Translations under genes and position numbers: made by a program
Shown here: positions 1 through 7,259 of the stretch, piece by piece
Layout of the letters: the number at the start of each line of letters is the position of its first letter
How positions within the stretch are numbered: position 1 is the first letter of the stretch
NCBI GenBank assembly: GCA_964246975.1
Contig: CAXTSL010000001.1
Span: 1-64,000, forward strand
Source: Glacieibacterium sp964246975
Lineage (GTDB): Bacteria > Pseudomonadota > Alphaproteobacteria > Sphingomonadales > Sphingomonadaceae
Direction of reading: 5' to 3'
Length of the DNA: 64,000 bases
Notes under the pieces: generated by a model
Told to the model about the DNA's origin: nothing
The model's input: the letters and a program-made list of their open reading frames with translations, nothing else
The model's database searches: none

Positions 1-633
1 CTGCTCGTACTGCATGAAGACGAGGTTCCAGATCTCGACGAAGCGGTCGCCGTCCTCGTCGGGCGAGCCGGGCGGGCCGCCGGGGATATGGTCGCCGTGA
101 TCGTAGAAGATTTCCGAGCAGGGCCCGCACGGCCCGGTGTCGCCCATCGACCAGAAATTGTCGTTGGTGGCGATGCGGATGATGCGCTCGGGCGGCAGCC
201 CCGCGATGCGCTGCCACAGGGCGTACGCCTCGTCGTCGGTGTGATAGACGGTGGCCGTCAGTCGCGCCGGATCGATGCCGAAGTCGCGCGTCAGCAGCGT
301 CCAGGCGTGGGTAATCGCAGCTTCCTTGAAATAGTCGCCGAAGCTGAAATTGCCCAGCATTTCGAAGAAGGTGTGGTGGCGCGCGGTATGCCCGACATTG
401 TCGAGATCGTTGTGCTTGCCGCCCGCGCGCACGCACTTCTGCGACGACACGGCGGTGACATAGGGACGCTTTTCGAGGCCGGTGAAGACGTTCTTGAACG
501 GCACCATCCCGGCGTTGACGAACATCAAGGTCGGGTCGTTCTGCGGCACCAGCGGGGCGGACGGCACCGGCGTGTGACCGGCACCCGCGAAATAATCGAG
601 GAAGGCGCGGCGGATATCGGCGGTGGAGGTCAT
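1..633 (-). CDS. alaS: Alanyl-tRNA synthetase, N-terminal part (runs off the left edge)
   Basis: The minus strand encodes the first 211 residues of a class II alanyl-tRNA synthetase, which charges tRNA-Ala in the cytoplasm. It begins MTSTADIRRAFLDYF and shows the family's N-terminal catalytic signatures: VPSAPLVPQNDPTLMFVNAG, the GLEKRP / SSQKCVRAGGKHNDL block, and RHHTFFEMLGNFSFGDYF. Further on are NFWSMGDTGPCGPCSEI and a VEIWNLVFMQYEQ run that reaches the window edge. The rest of the aminoacylation, editing and C-Ala domains lies outside the window. The start ATG (631-633 on the complement) matches the usual start of the family. I am very sure of the family. Confidence 0.96.
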   Translation of the reverse strand, partial: MTSTADIRRAFLDYFAGAGHTPVPSAPLVPQNDPTLMFVNAGMVPFKNVFTGLEKRPYVTAVSSQKCVRAGGKHNDLDNVGHTARHHTFFEMLGNFSFGDYFKEAAITHAWTLLTRDFGIDPARLTATVYHTDDEAYALWQRIAGLPPERIIRIATNDNFWSMGDTGPCGPCSEIFYDHGDHIPGGPPGSPDEDGDRFVEIWNLVFMQYEQ

Positions 634-760
634 GCCCTACGACTTAGGCGAGCGGCGGGCCGTTCTCAAGCGGCGGCGGGATGAGGGGGCTTCCGAGTAG
701 GGGCGACGCGGGGCGGCGGATGCGGTACTATCTGAAGAACGTTTGTTCGAGAGGTTCGCG

Positions 761-1330
761 ATGGGCCAGACCGCGCCTGCACAAATGCCCATGACGGTTG
801 CGGAGTTTCTTGCCGCCTATGAATGTGTCGACGAGCGGTATGAGCTTGTCGACGGCGTGCCGATGGCGATGGGTCGCGCGAGCCTCCGCCACAACCGAAT
901 CATGGTCAATTTACTGAGCCGGATCGCCGACCGTCTCAGGGGTTCGCCGTACGAAGTGTTCGCCGCCGAGATGGGATTGTGGGTCTCGGACTATAATTAT
1001 CGGCTTCCCGACCTCGCGATCTATTGCGACCCACGTGATCTCAAACCGCTCGATGATGACCCCTCCACATTGGCGCATCCCAAGGTTGTCTTCGAAATAT
1101 TGTCACGCAGCACCGAGCGCATCGACCACGTCAACAAGCTCGACGGTTATCAGGCAATCGAAAGCGTCGACACCATTGTTTTCGTCCACCGGGAGCGCAA
1201 CGCCTTCACGACGTTCGAGCGCGTCGCGGCGAACGAGTGGCGGGCGATTGTCCATCTGCCTGGGCAGCCGCTGGTGCTGCGCGACCCCGCGCTCACGATT
1301 TCTGCCGAGGACGTGTTCGCGGGCGTCTGA
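761..1330 (+). CDS. Uma2-family (DUF820) PD-(D/E)XK endonuclease-like protein
   Basis: A 189-residue protein of the Uma2 family, a restriction-nuclease fold common in bacteria whose cellular role is poorly known. Visible family features are the N-terminal MTVAEFLAAYE segment, the ERYELVDG strand, a PDLAIYCDPRD block with the nuclease-core aspartate, and FEILSRSTERIDHVNKLDGY, which carries the acidic and lysine positions. I prefer ATG 761, which has GAGAGG 12-7 bases upstream. An in-frame TTG at 743 would add six residues. It lies alone between divergent alaS and convergent secB, so context adds nothing about function. It could be a catalytically active nuclease or a degenerate one. Confidence 0.85.
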   Translation: MGQTAPAQMPMTVAEFLAAYECVDERYELVDGVPMAMGRASLRHNRIMVNLLSRIADRLRGSPYEVFAAEMGLWVSDYNYRLPDLAIYCDPRDLKPLDDDPSTLAHPKVVFEILSRSTERIDHVNKLDGYQAIESVDTIVFVHRERNAFTTFERVAANEWRAIVHLPGQPLVLRDPALTISAEDVFAGV

Positions 1331-1337
1331 AGACGCC

Positions 1338-1853
1338 TCAGGCGTGGCCGACGACGTTGGGGTCGCCGCCCGCCTTCGCCGCCTGCTGCGCCATGTAGAG
1401 CGAGCCGAAGTCGATGGGTTCGAGCATCAGCGGCGGGAAGCCGCCGTCGCGCGTCGCGTCGGCGATGACGCGGCGCGCGAACGGGAACAGGATGCGCGGC
1501 GCCTCGACGATCAGGAAGGGTTCGAGCGCTTCCTCGGGCACGTTCCGCAGCGCGAACAGCCCGGCGTAGAGCAGCTCGACGACGAACGCGACCTGGTCCT
1601 GGTTGTGGGCGCGCGCGTCGATCTTGAGCTCGACCTCATAGACGTCGTCGCCGGCGCGGCGGGCGTTGACGTTGACGTTGATCTCGATGCGCGGCGCGCC
1701 TTCCATCTGCAGCGACGCGGGGGCACCCGGGTTCTCGAACGAAAGGTCCTTTGTGTACTGGGTCAGGATGCCGACCTGCGGGGCGTTGGCGGTCGCCTCG
1801 TCGAAGCCGTTGGGCTCGGCGGTGTCGGGCAGGGTGTTGCTGTCGTCGGACAT
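1338..1853 (-). CDS. secB: Protein-export chaperone SecB
   Basis: A 171-residue SecB, the cytosolic tetrameric chaperone that keeps preproteins unfolded and delivers them to SecA. Family features are TQYTKDLSFENPGAP near the N terminus, the alternating IEINVNVNARRAGDDVYEVE strands, AFVVELLYAGLFAL, EAPRILFPFARRVIAD and GGFPPLMLEPIDFGSLY. The ATG at 1851-1853 gives MSDDSN and a normal length; the frame stays open further upstream but without family similarity. It is divergent from timA (2079), the usual alphaproteobacterial neighbour. About 225 bases lie between the two starts and presumably hold both promoters, though I see no clear consensus boxes there. Confidence 0.95.
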   Translation of the reverse strand: MSDDSNTLPDTAEPNGFDEATANAPQVGILTQYTKDLSFENPGAPASLQMEGAPRIEINVNVNARRAGDDVYEVELKIDARAHNQDQVAFVVELLYAGLFALRNVPEEALEPFLIVEAPRILFPFARRVIADATRDGGFPPLMLEPIDFGSLYMAQQAAKAGGDPNVVGHA

Positions 1854-2078
1854 GGCGGCGCTCGCTGTGAGGGGTCGGAATGGCGGCGCGACGGCTAGCA
1901 GGCCGCCCGCCCGGCTGCAAGGCGGCGCGCGGCCCGTGGCGCGGCGCTTGGCGCGGCCCTTGGCGCGGGCTGGTGCGCGCCCTATGTCGCAGGACGCGGG
2001 GTGCATGGACCAAGGTGCGGCGACTTGCTATTGTCGCGCGTTGCAGCGCCGATAGTGGCGCGGAAGTGAGAACGGCAG

Positions 2079-2756
2079 ATGTCCGACGGCGGATCGTGGA
2101 TCGAGATCATCCTGCTGGCGATGCTCGCCGGCTTCATCGGGCTGCGGCTGGTCAGCGTGCTCGGCCGCCGCACCGGCAACGAGCGCCCGGTCGTCGAGCC
2201 GTACCGCGCGACCGGCGCCGAAGTCCTCGCCCCCGCGCCGCGCGGCGGCGAGGCACGCGCGCTCGCCCCCGTCGAGATGCCCGCCGATACCGAGGCGAGC
2301 CTCGCCCCCGACCTGCAGCGCATCGCCGATGCCGACCGCAATTTCGAACCCGTCAAGTTCGTCGGCGGCGCGAAGGCCGCCTATGCGATGGTCCTCGAAG
2401 CGTTCTGGAAGGGCGACGTGGGCGCGCTCGACGGGCTGATGTCCGACGAGGTTCACGAGCAGTTCGGGCGTGCCGTCGAGGCGCGCCAGGCCGACGGCCT
2501 CAGCATCGAAAACCGCCTCGTCAAGGTCAACCGCGCGCGGCTGACGGCGGCGCAGATCCACGGCGCGATGGCCGAAGTGACGGTCGAGTTCGACGCCGAT
2601 ATCGTCGTCGTGACGCGCGACCGCAGCGGCGCGCTGGTCGCCGGATCGACGAGCGACGCGGTCGCGACGCGCGACGTCTGGACCTTCAGCCGCCTGATCG
2701 GTTCGCAGGACCCCAACTGGCTGCTGATCGCCACCGACGACGTGGCGTTTCCGTAG
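2079..2756 (+). CDS. timA: Tim44/TimA-family membrane-anchored protein
   Basis: A 225-residue protein with one N-terminal membrane helix (about residues 7-24, IEIILLAMLAGFIGLRLVSV) followed by GRRTGNERP, a low-complexity linker, and a C-terminal Tim44-like domain. That domain contains AYAMVLEAFWKGDVGALDGL, EVHEQF, ENRLVKV and a final RDVWTFSRLIGSQDPNWLLI. Alphaproteobacterial TimA is the bacterial relative of mitochondrial Tim44 and is thought to sit at the inner membrane, possibly helping export or outer-membrane assembly; its exact role is not settled. mltA starts 5 bases after its stop and smr overlaps mltA, so the three form one operon. Confidence 0.92.
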   Translation: MSDGGSWIEIILLAMLAGFIGLRLVSVLGRRTGNERPVVEPYRATGAEVLAPAPRGGEARALAPVEMPADTEASLAPDLQRIADADRNFEPVKFVGGAKAAYAMVLEAFWKGDVGALDGLMSDEVHEQFGRAVEARQADGLSIENRLVKVNRARLTAAQIHGAMAEVTVEFDADIVVVTRDRSGALVAGSTSDAVATRDVWTFSRLIGSQDPNWLLIATDDVAFP

Positions 2757-2761
2757 AATCC

Positions 2762-3994
2762 GTGGCGATTGCGGGGGCAGCGACGCGCGCGGCGACGTTC
2801 GCCGGTCTGGCGCTGCTGGCGGCGTGCGCGACCGTGCCGCGTGTCGCCATCGTGCCGCCGCGACCGCCGCTTGCGGTCCCGATTGTCGCACCGCCGGCAG
2901 TCGCCGACAGCGCCCGCGCGCCCGGCGTCGTCCTATCGCAGGTGCCGAACCTCGTCGCGCTCGCACCCGCCGACGCCGACATGGATCTCGCGCTCGTCGC
3001 CTTCCGCCGGTCGTGCCCGGCCCTGCTCAAGCGCCGCGACGCGAGCGGGCTGACCGAGCCCGGCGACTGGGCCGACGCCTGTGCCGCCGCCGCCGGCAAC
3101 GACGCGCAGGCCGTCTTCGCGCGCCTCGCTGCGGTCCGCGTCGGCGATGGCCTCGGGCTCAACACCGGCTATTACGAGCCCGAGCTTGCCGGATCGCGCA
3201 CTGCCGCACCGGGCTACGCCGTGCCGCTCTACCGCCGCCCGCCCGAGCTGATCGAGATCGATCTCGGCGCGTTCTCCGACGGGCTGACGGGGCGCAAGGT
3301 GCGCGGGCGCATCGCGGGCGGCAGCTTCGTGCCGTTCTTCGACCGCGCCGGAATCGACGACGGCGCACTCGCCGGGCGCGGCCTCGAACTGGCGTGGGCG
3401 GCTGACCCTCACGAGGCATTCTTCCTCGAAATCCAGGGCTCGGGGCGGCTGCGGCTGCCCGACGGCGCGGTGATGCGTGTCGGCTACGACGGGCAGAACG
3501 GGCGCGACTATACCGCCATCGGCAAGCTGCTGCGCGACCGGGGCGCGCTCGCGCCGGGGCAGGCGACGATGGACGGCATCATCGGCTGGATGCGCGGCCA
3601 ACCCGACCGGGGCCGCACGCTGATGCGCGAGAATCGCTCGAAGATATTCTTCCGCGCGCTGACCGGAGACCCGGCGCTCGGCCCGCCGGGGGCGCTCGGC
3701 GTGCCGCTGACACCGCGCATCAGCGTCGCCGCCGATCCGCGCTTCGTGCCGCTTGGCTGCCCGCTGTGGCTGACCTCGCGCGCCGAAGGCGATTTCGCGC
3801 GCGTCGTCGTCGCGCAGGATACCGGCGGGGCGATCAAGGGGGCCAATCGCCTCGACGTGTTCTGGGGCGCGGGTGCCGACGCCCGGCGGATCGCGGGGGC
3901 GGCGTCGGCGCGCGGCGCGGCGACGCTGCTGCTGCCGCGCGCCAGCGTAGCGCGACTCGGCCTGAAGCTCGATGACGCGCCGCCGCGCCCCTGA
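2762..3994 (+). CDS. mltA: Membrane-bound lytic murein transglycosylase A
   Basis: A 410-residue MltA, a lipoprotein that cleaves peptidoglycan glycan strands to 1,6-anhydro-muropeptides in the periplasm. A GTG start at 2762 gives a short hydrophobic leader ending in the lipobox LLAAC around residue 20. Downstream come GLNTGYYEPELAGSR and the MltA barrel domain with FFLEIQGSGRLRLPDG and VGYDGQNGRDYTAIGKLL. Near the C terminus is the 3D motif DTGGAIKGANRLDVFWG with the catalytic aspartate. The frame is open far upstream, but only the GTG start places the lipobox correctly. It follows timA by 5 bases and overlaps smr by 23. Confidence 0.94.
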   Translation: MAIAGAATRAATFAGLALLAACATVPRVAIVPPRPPLAVPIVAPPAVADSARAPGVVLSQVPNLVALAPADADMDLALVAFRRSCPALLKRRDASGLTEPGDWADACAAAAGNDAQAVFARLAAVRVGDGLGLNTGYYEPELAGSRTAAPGYAVPLYRRPPELIEIDLGAFSDGLTGRKVRGRIAGGSFVPFFDRAGIDDGALAGRGLELAWAADPHEAFFLEIQGSGRLRLPDGAVMRVGYDGQNGRDYTAIGKLLRDRGALAPGQATMDGIIGWMRGQPDRGRTLMRENRSKIFFRALTGDPALGPPGALGVPLTPRISVAADPRFVPLGCPLWLTSRAEGDFARVVVAQDTGGAIKGANRLDVFWGAGADARRIAGAASARGAATLLLPRASVARLGLKLDDAPPRP

Positions 3995-4508
3995 CGCGCC
4001 TGACGGCGCGGCGATGTGGTCGCATGTCGCCGCCAGCGTGCGACCGCTCAGCGGTCGCGTCGCGCCGCCGCCGCCACCGCGCGGGGTCCGTATCGCCGAG
4101 AAGCCTCCCGGCGTCCCCGCGCCGCCGCCCCGCGCCCGCACCGCCAACCGCGTCGCGGTCGATGCCGCGACGCTCGACGGCGGCTGGGACCGCGCCATGA
4201 CGAAGGGGCGGCTGCGTCCCGATTTCACCGTCGACCTGCACGGCTATACCCGCGACCGCGCGCACGCCCTGCTGGTGCGGCGCATCGAGGACGCCGCGAT
4301 CATGGGCGCGCGCGTGCTGCTCGTCATCACCGGCAAGGGGATGCGGGCGGGCGACGATGAGCAAGACCGCCCGCGCGGCGTCATCCGCGCCAGCCTGCGC
4401 GGCTGGCTCGAGAGCGGCGAGCTGCGCCCGTGGATCGCCGCGCTGCGCCCCGCGCACCCGCGCCACGGCGGCGGCGGCGCGTGGTACGTCGTCCTCAGGC
4501 GGCGTTGA
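3972..4508 (+). CDS. Smr/MutS2-domain protein
   Basis: A 178-residue protein with a proline/arginine-rich, probably disordered first half (residues 1-75) and a C-terminal Smr domain. The domain hallmarks are DFTVDLHGYTRDRA (the DLHG motif), VLLVITGKGMR (the TGKG motif) and the closing GGGGAWYVVLRRR. Stand-alone Smr proteins are RNA or DNA endonuclease-like, and E. coli SmrB cleaves mRNA on collided ribosomes. Which activity applies here cannot be told from sequence. Its ATG lies inside the end of mltA (23-base overlap), implying translational coupling. Confidence 0.9.
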   Translation: MTRRRAPDAPDGAAMWSHVAASVRPLSGRVAPPPPPRGVRIAEKPPGVPAPPPRARTANRVAVDAATLDGGWDRAMTKGRLRPDFTVDLHGYTRDRAHALLVRRIEDAAIMGARVLLVITGKGMRAGDDEQDRPRGVIRASLRGWLESGELRPWIAALRPAHPRHGGGGAWYVVLRRR

Positions 4509-4558
4509 CTCGGACCATCCCCGAAGCGTATCACCGCCGGAACAAAGAGGGGCCACCC

Positions 4559-5332
4559 ATGCGCTTGTTGTTGTTCGCCGCCGCGCTGCTGCTCGCCGCG
4601 CCGGGCCATGCCGCCTATCGGGAACCCCCGCCGGGGTCGCCGCCGGGCATCGTCCCCGCCGTCGCGATGACCGACCGGCCCGAACGCGCGCGCGCCCTCG
4701 ACGCCAGCCGCAAGCCCGTCGAGGTGCTCAGGTTCCTCGGCGTCAAGCGCGGCGACCGCGTCCTCGATGTCATGGCGGGCAACGGCTATTATTCGGAGAT
4801 TATCGGCAACGCGATCGGCGCGAAGGGTACCGTCCTCGCGGTCGAGGCCCCGGTGTTCATGGATGACAAGGGGCGTGCCGCGTGGGCGGCGCTGACCGCG
4901 CGCGTGCCCAACGTGCGGCTGCTGGAGACGATGCCCGGCGACCTCGCGCTGCCGCCCGCCAGCGTCGACTTCACGCTGATGCACCTCGTCTATCACGACC
5001 TCTACTGGTCGAGCGTCGAATATAAGTTCCCCCGCATCGACCCCGACGCGGCGCTGCGCACGGTGTTCGTCGCGACGCGGCCCGGCGGCATCGTCGGTGT
5101 CGTCGATCACGTCGCCGCGCCCGGCGGCGACACGCGCGCGGTGGTCGACAGGCTGCACCGCATCGACCCCGCGACGCTCAGGGCCGACTTCGCGCGCGCC
5201 GGTTTCAAGCTCGAGGCCGAGAGCGACCTGCTGCGCACGTCCGCCGACGATCACAGCCTCAGCGCCTACGATAACCCGGCGATCAAGGGCCGCACCGACC
5301 GCGTCGTCTATCGCTTCCGCAAGCCCGGCTGA
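4559..5332 (+). CDS. Exported class I SAM-dependent methyltransferase-like protein
   Basis: A 257-residue protein beginning with an evident signal peptide (MRLLLFAAALLLAAPGHA, about 18 residues) followed by a class I methyltransferase fold. Motif I is VLDVMAGNGYYSEII, with an acidic strand end at VLAVEAP and a motif-IV-like FTLMHLVYHDLYW. The start ATG 4559 has AAAGAGGGG a few bases upstream. The frame is open before it but lacks family similarity. A SAM-binding fold behind a Sec signal is odd, because SAM is cytosolic. Exported proteins of this group recur in proteobacteria without a known substrate. It stands alone between smr and etfB. Confidence 0.85.
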   Translation: MRLLLFAAALLLAAPGHAAYREPPPGSPPGIVPAVAMTDRPERARALDASRKPVEVLRFLGVKRGDRVLDVMAGNGYYSEIIGNAIGAKGTVLAVEAPVFMDDKGRAAWAALTARVPNVRLLETMPGDLALPPASVDFTLMHLVYHDLYWSSVEYKFPRIDPDAALRTVFVATRPGGIVGVVDHVAAPGGDTRAVVDRLHRIDPATLRADFARAGFKLEAESDLLRTSADDHSLSAYDNPAIKGRTDRVVYRFRKPG

Positions 5333-5412
5333 ACGCCTGCGACCGTCGCGCGGTTGACTGGCGCGCCCGCCTGTCGCAATCGACGGGCAACGAACAAGGG
5401 AGCGACACGTCG

Positions 5413-6162
5413 ATGAAGGTCCTGGTCCCGGTAAAGCGGGTGGTCGACTATAACGTCAAGGTGCGCGTCAAGTCCGACGGCTCGGGGGTCGAGCTGGCGA
5501 ACGTCAAGATGAGCATGAACCCCTTCGACGAGATCGCCGTCGAGGAAGCGCTGCGCATGAAGACGGCGGGCAGCGTCACCGAGATCGTCGTCGTGTCGAT
5601 CGGCGTCCAGCAGTGCCAGGAGACGATCCGCACCGCGCTCGCGATGGGGGCCGACCGCGGCATCCTCGTCGTCACCGACGTGCCATCCGAATCGCTAGCC
5701 GTCGCCAAGATCGTCGCCGCCATCGCCAGGGAAGAGGAGCCGGGGCTGATCATCCTCGGCAAGCAGGCGATCGACGACGACGCCAACCAGACCGGGCAGA
5801 TGCTCGCGGGGCTGCTCGGCTGGCCGCAGGGGACGTTCGCGTCGAAGGTGACGATGGGCGACGGGCATGTGACCGTGGCGCGCGAGATCGACGGCGGGGC
5901 CGAGACGGTCGACCTCAAGCTCCCCGCAATCGTCACCACCGACTTGCGGCTGAACGAGCCGCGCTATGCGTCGCTGCCCAACATCATGAAGGCCAAGTCG
6001 AAGCCGATCGCGTCGAAGACCCCGGCCGACTACGGCGTCGACCCCGCGCCGCGCCTGACCGTCCTCAAGGTCGTCGAGCCGTCGAAGCGGTCGGCGGGCG
6101 TCAAGGTCAAGACCGTCGACGAGCTGATCGACAAGCTCAAGGTTCTGGGAGCCATCGCATGA
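5413..6162 (+). CDS. etfB: Electron transfer flavoprotein, beta subunit
   Basis: A 249-residue EtfB. With EtfA it forms the soluble FAD/AMP flavoprotein that takes electrons from acyl-CoA and other dehydrogenases and passes them to ETF:ubiquinone oxidoreductase. Family features are MKVLVPVKRVVDYNVKVRV at the N terminus, MSMNPFDEIAVEEALR, ALAMGADRGILV, GKQAIDDDANQTGQMLAGLL and EPRYASLPNIMKAKSKPI. The ATG at 5413 is preceded by AAGGGAG. Its TGA overlaps the etfA ATG (ATGA), the standard coupled arrangement. Confidence 0.97.
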   Translation: MKVLVPVKRVVDYNVKVRVKSDGSGVELANVKMSMNPFDEIAVEEALRMKTAGSVTEIVVVSIGVQQCQETIRTALAMGADRGILVVTDVPSESLAVAKIVAAIAREEEPGLIILGKQAIDDDANQTGQMLAGLLGWPQGTFASKVTMGDGHVTVAREIDGGAETVDLKLPAIVTTDLRLNEPRYASLPNIMKAKSKPIASKTPADYGVDPAPRLTVLKVVEPSKRSAGVKVKTVDELIDKLKVLGAIA

Positions 6163-7106
6163 CCGCCCTCGTCCTCGCCGAACACGACAATGCGGTCCTC
6201 AAGGATGCGACGCTCGCCGCCGTCACCGCCGCCGGGCAACTCGGCGGCGAAGTCCATTTGCTGGTGGCGGGCAAGGGCGCGCAAGCGGTTGCCGACGCGG
6301 GCGCGAAGGTCGCGGGCGTCGCCAGGGTGCTGCTCGCCGACGATGCCGCCTACGAACATGCGCTGCCCGAGAATGTCGCGCCGCTCGTCGCCGCGCTAAT
6401 GGCGAACTACGATGCCTTCGTCGCGCCCGCCACGTCGCGCGGCAAGAACATCGCGCCGCGCGTCGCCGCCGCCTTGGATGTCGCGCAGATCAGCGAGATC
6501 CTGTCGGTCGAGGGACCCGACACCTTCACCCGCCCGATCTACGCCGGCAACGCCATCGCGACGGTGAAGTCGTCGGACGCGAAGAAGGTCATCACGGTGC
6601 GCGGCACGGCCTTCGCCAAGGCCGAATCGCAAGGCGGCAGCGCGACCGTGGAGGCCGCCACCGGCCCCGGCGACGCGGGCCTGTCGAGCTTCACCGGGGC
6701 CGAGCTGACGACTTCCGCGCGCCCCGAGCTGACGGGGGCGAAGATCATCGTCTCGGGCGGCCGCGCGCTCGGCTCGATGGACAAGTTCCACGAGGTCATC
6801 GACCCGCTCGCCGACAGCCTCGGTGCCGCCGTCGGCGCGTCGCGCGCGGCGGTCGACGCGGGCTATGCCCCCAACGACTATCAGGTCGGCCAGACGGGCA
6901 AGATCGTCGCCCCCGAACTCTACCTGGCGGTCGGCATCTCGGGCGCGATCCAGCACCTCGCGGGGATGAAGGATTCCAAGATCATCGTCGCGATCAACAA
7001 GGACGAGGACGCGCCGATCTTCCAGGTCGCCGACATCGGCCTCGTCGGCGACCTGTTCGCGCTGGTCCCCGACCTGACCGCGAAGCTCAACGCCGCGAAG
7101 GCGTAA
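6159..7106 (+). CDS. etfA: Electron transfer flavoprotein, alpha subunit
   Basis: A 315-residue EtfA, the FAD-binding partner of EtfB. The N-terminal half has ALVLAEHDNAVLKDATLAAV and the YDAFVAPATSRGKNIAPRVA strand. The C-terminal FAD domain shows AKIIVSGGRALGSMDKF, GAAVGASRAAVDAGYAPNDY, VGQTGKIVAPELYLAVGISG and AIQHLAGMKDSKIIVAINKD. Length and motifs are those of an intact subunit. The start overlaps the etfB stop by four bases. A palindromic repeat follows directly and may serve as the transcript's end. Confidence 0.97.
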   Translation: MTALVLAEHDNAVLKDATLAAVTAAGQLGGEVHLLVAGKGAQAVADAGAKVAGVARVLLADDAAYEHALPENVAPLVAALMANYDAFVAPATSRGKNIAPRVAAALDVAQISEILSVEGPDTFTRPIYAGNAIATVKSSDAKKVITVRGTAFAKAESQGGSATVEAATGPGDAGLSSFTGAELTTSARPELTGAKIIVSGGRALGSMDKFHEVIDPLADSLGAAVGASRAAVDAGYAPNDYQVGQTGKIVAPELYLAVGISGAIQHLAGMKDSKIIVAINKDEDAPIFQVADIGLVGDLFALVPDLTAKLNAAKA

Positions 7107-7109
7107 CTT

Positions 7110-7257
7110 CCCCCTCCCCTCCCCGGCGCAGCCGGAGAGAGGGGAGGGTTGGGGTGGGGAGTGTCACCGCGAGACGCAGGGCTTGTTGGAGAACACCCCA
7201 CCCCGACCCTCCCCTCTCTCGGTTCGCAAGCGCTCACCGGGAGGGGAGGGGGCAGCA
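7110..7257. repeat. Dispersed C/G-rich palindromic repeat after etfA
   Basis: Two inverted CCCTCCCCT...AGGGGAGGG modules stand in tandem. The first (7110-7148) has a core ggcgcagccgg. The second (7207-7251) has the core ctctcggttcgcaagcgctc. The second module reappears, essentially identical over about 43 bases, at 60811-60856 after bamB. The position between convergent 3' ends (etfA and the methyltransferase, whose stop is at 7260) suits a non-coding, possibly transcription-terminating, dispersed element. No transposase is nearby. Confidence 0.8.
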
Positions 7258-7259
7258 AG

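Noticed and set aside
1854..2078. Short plus- and minus-strand frames between secB and timA
   Set aside because: Arginine/alanine-rich shadow frames without a Shine-Dalgarno or family resemblance; treated as the divergent control region.
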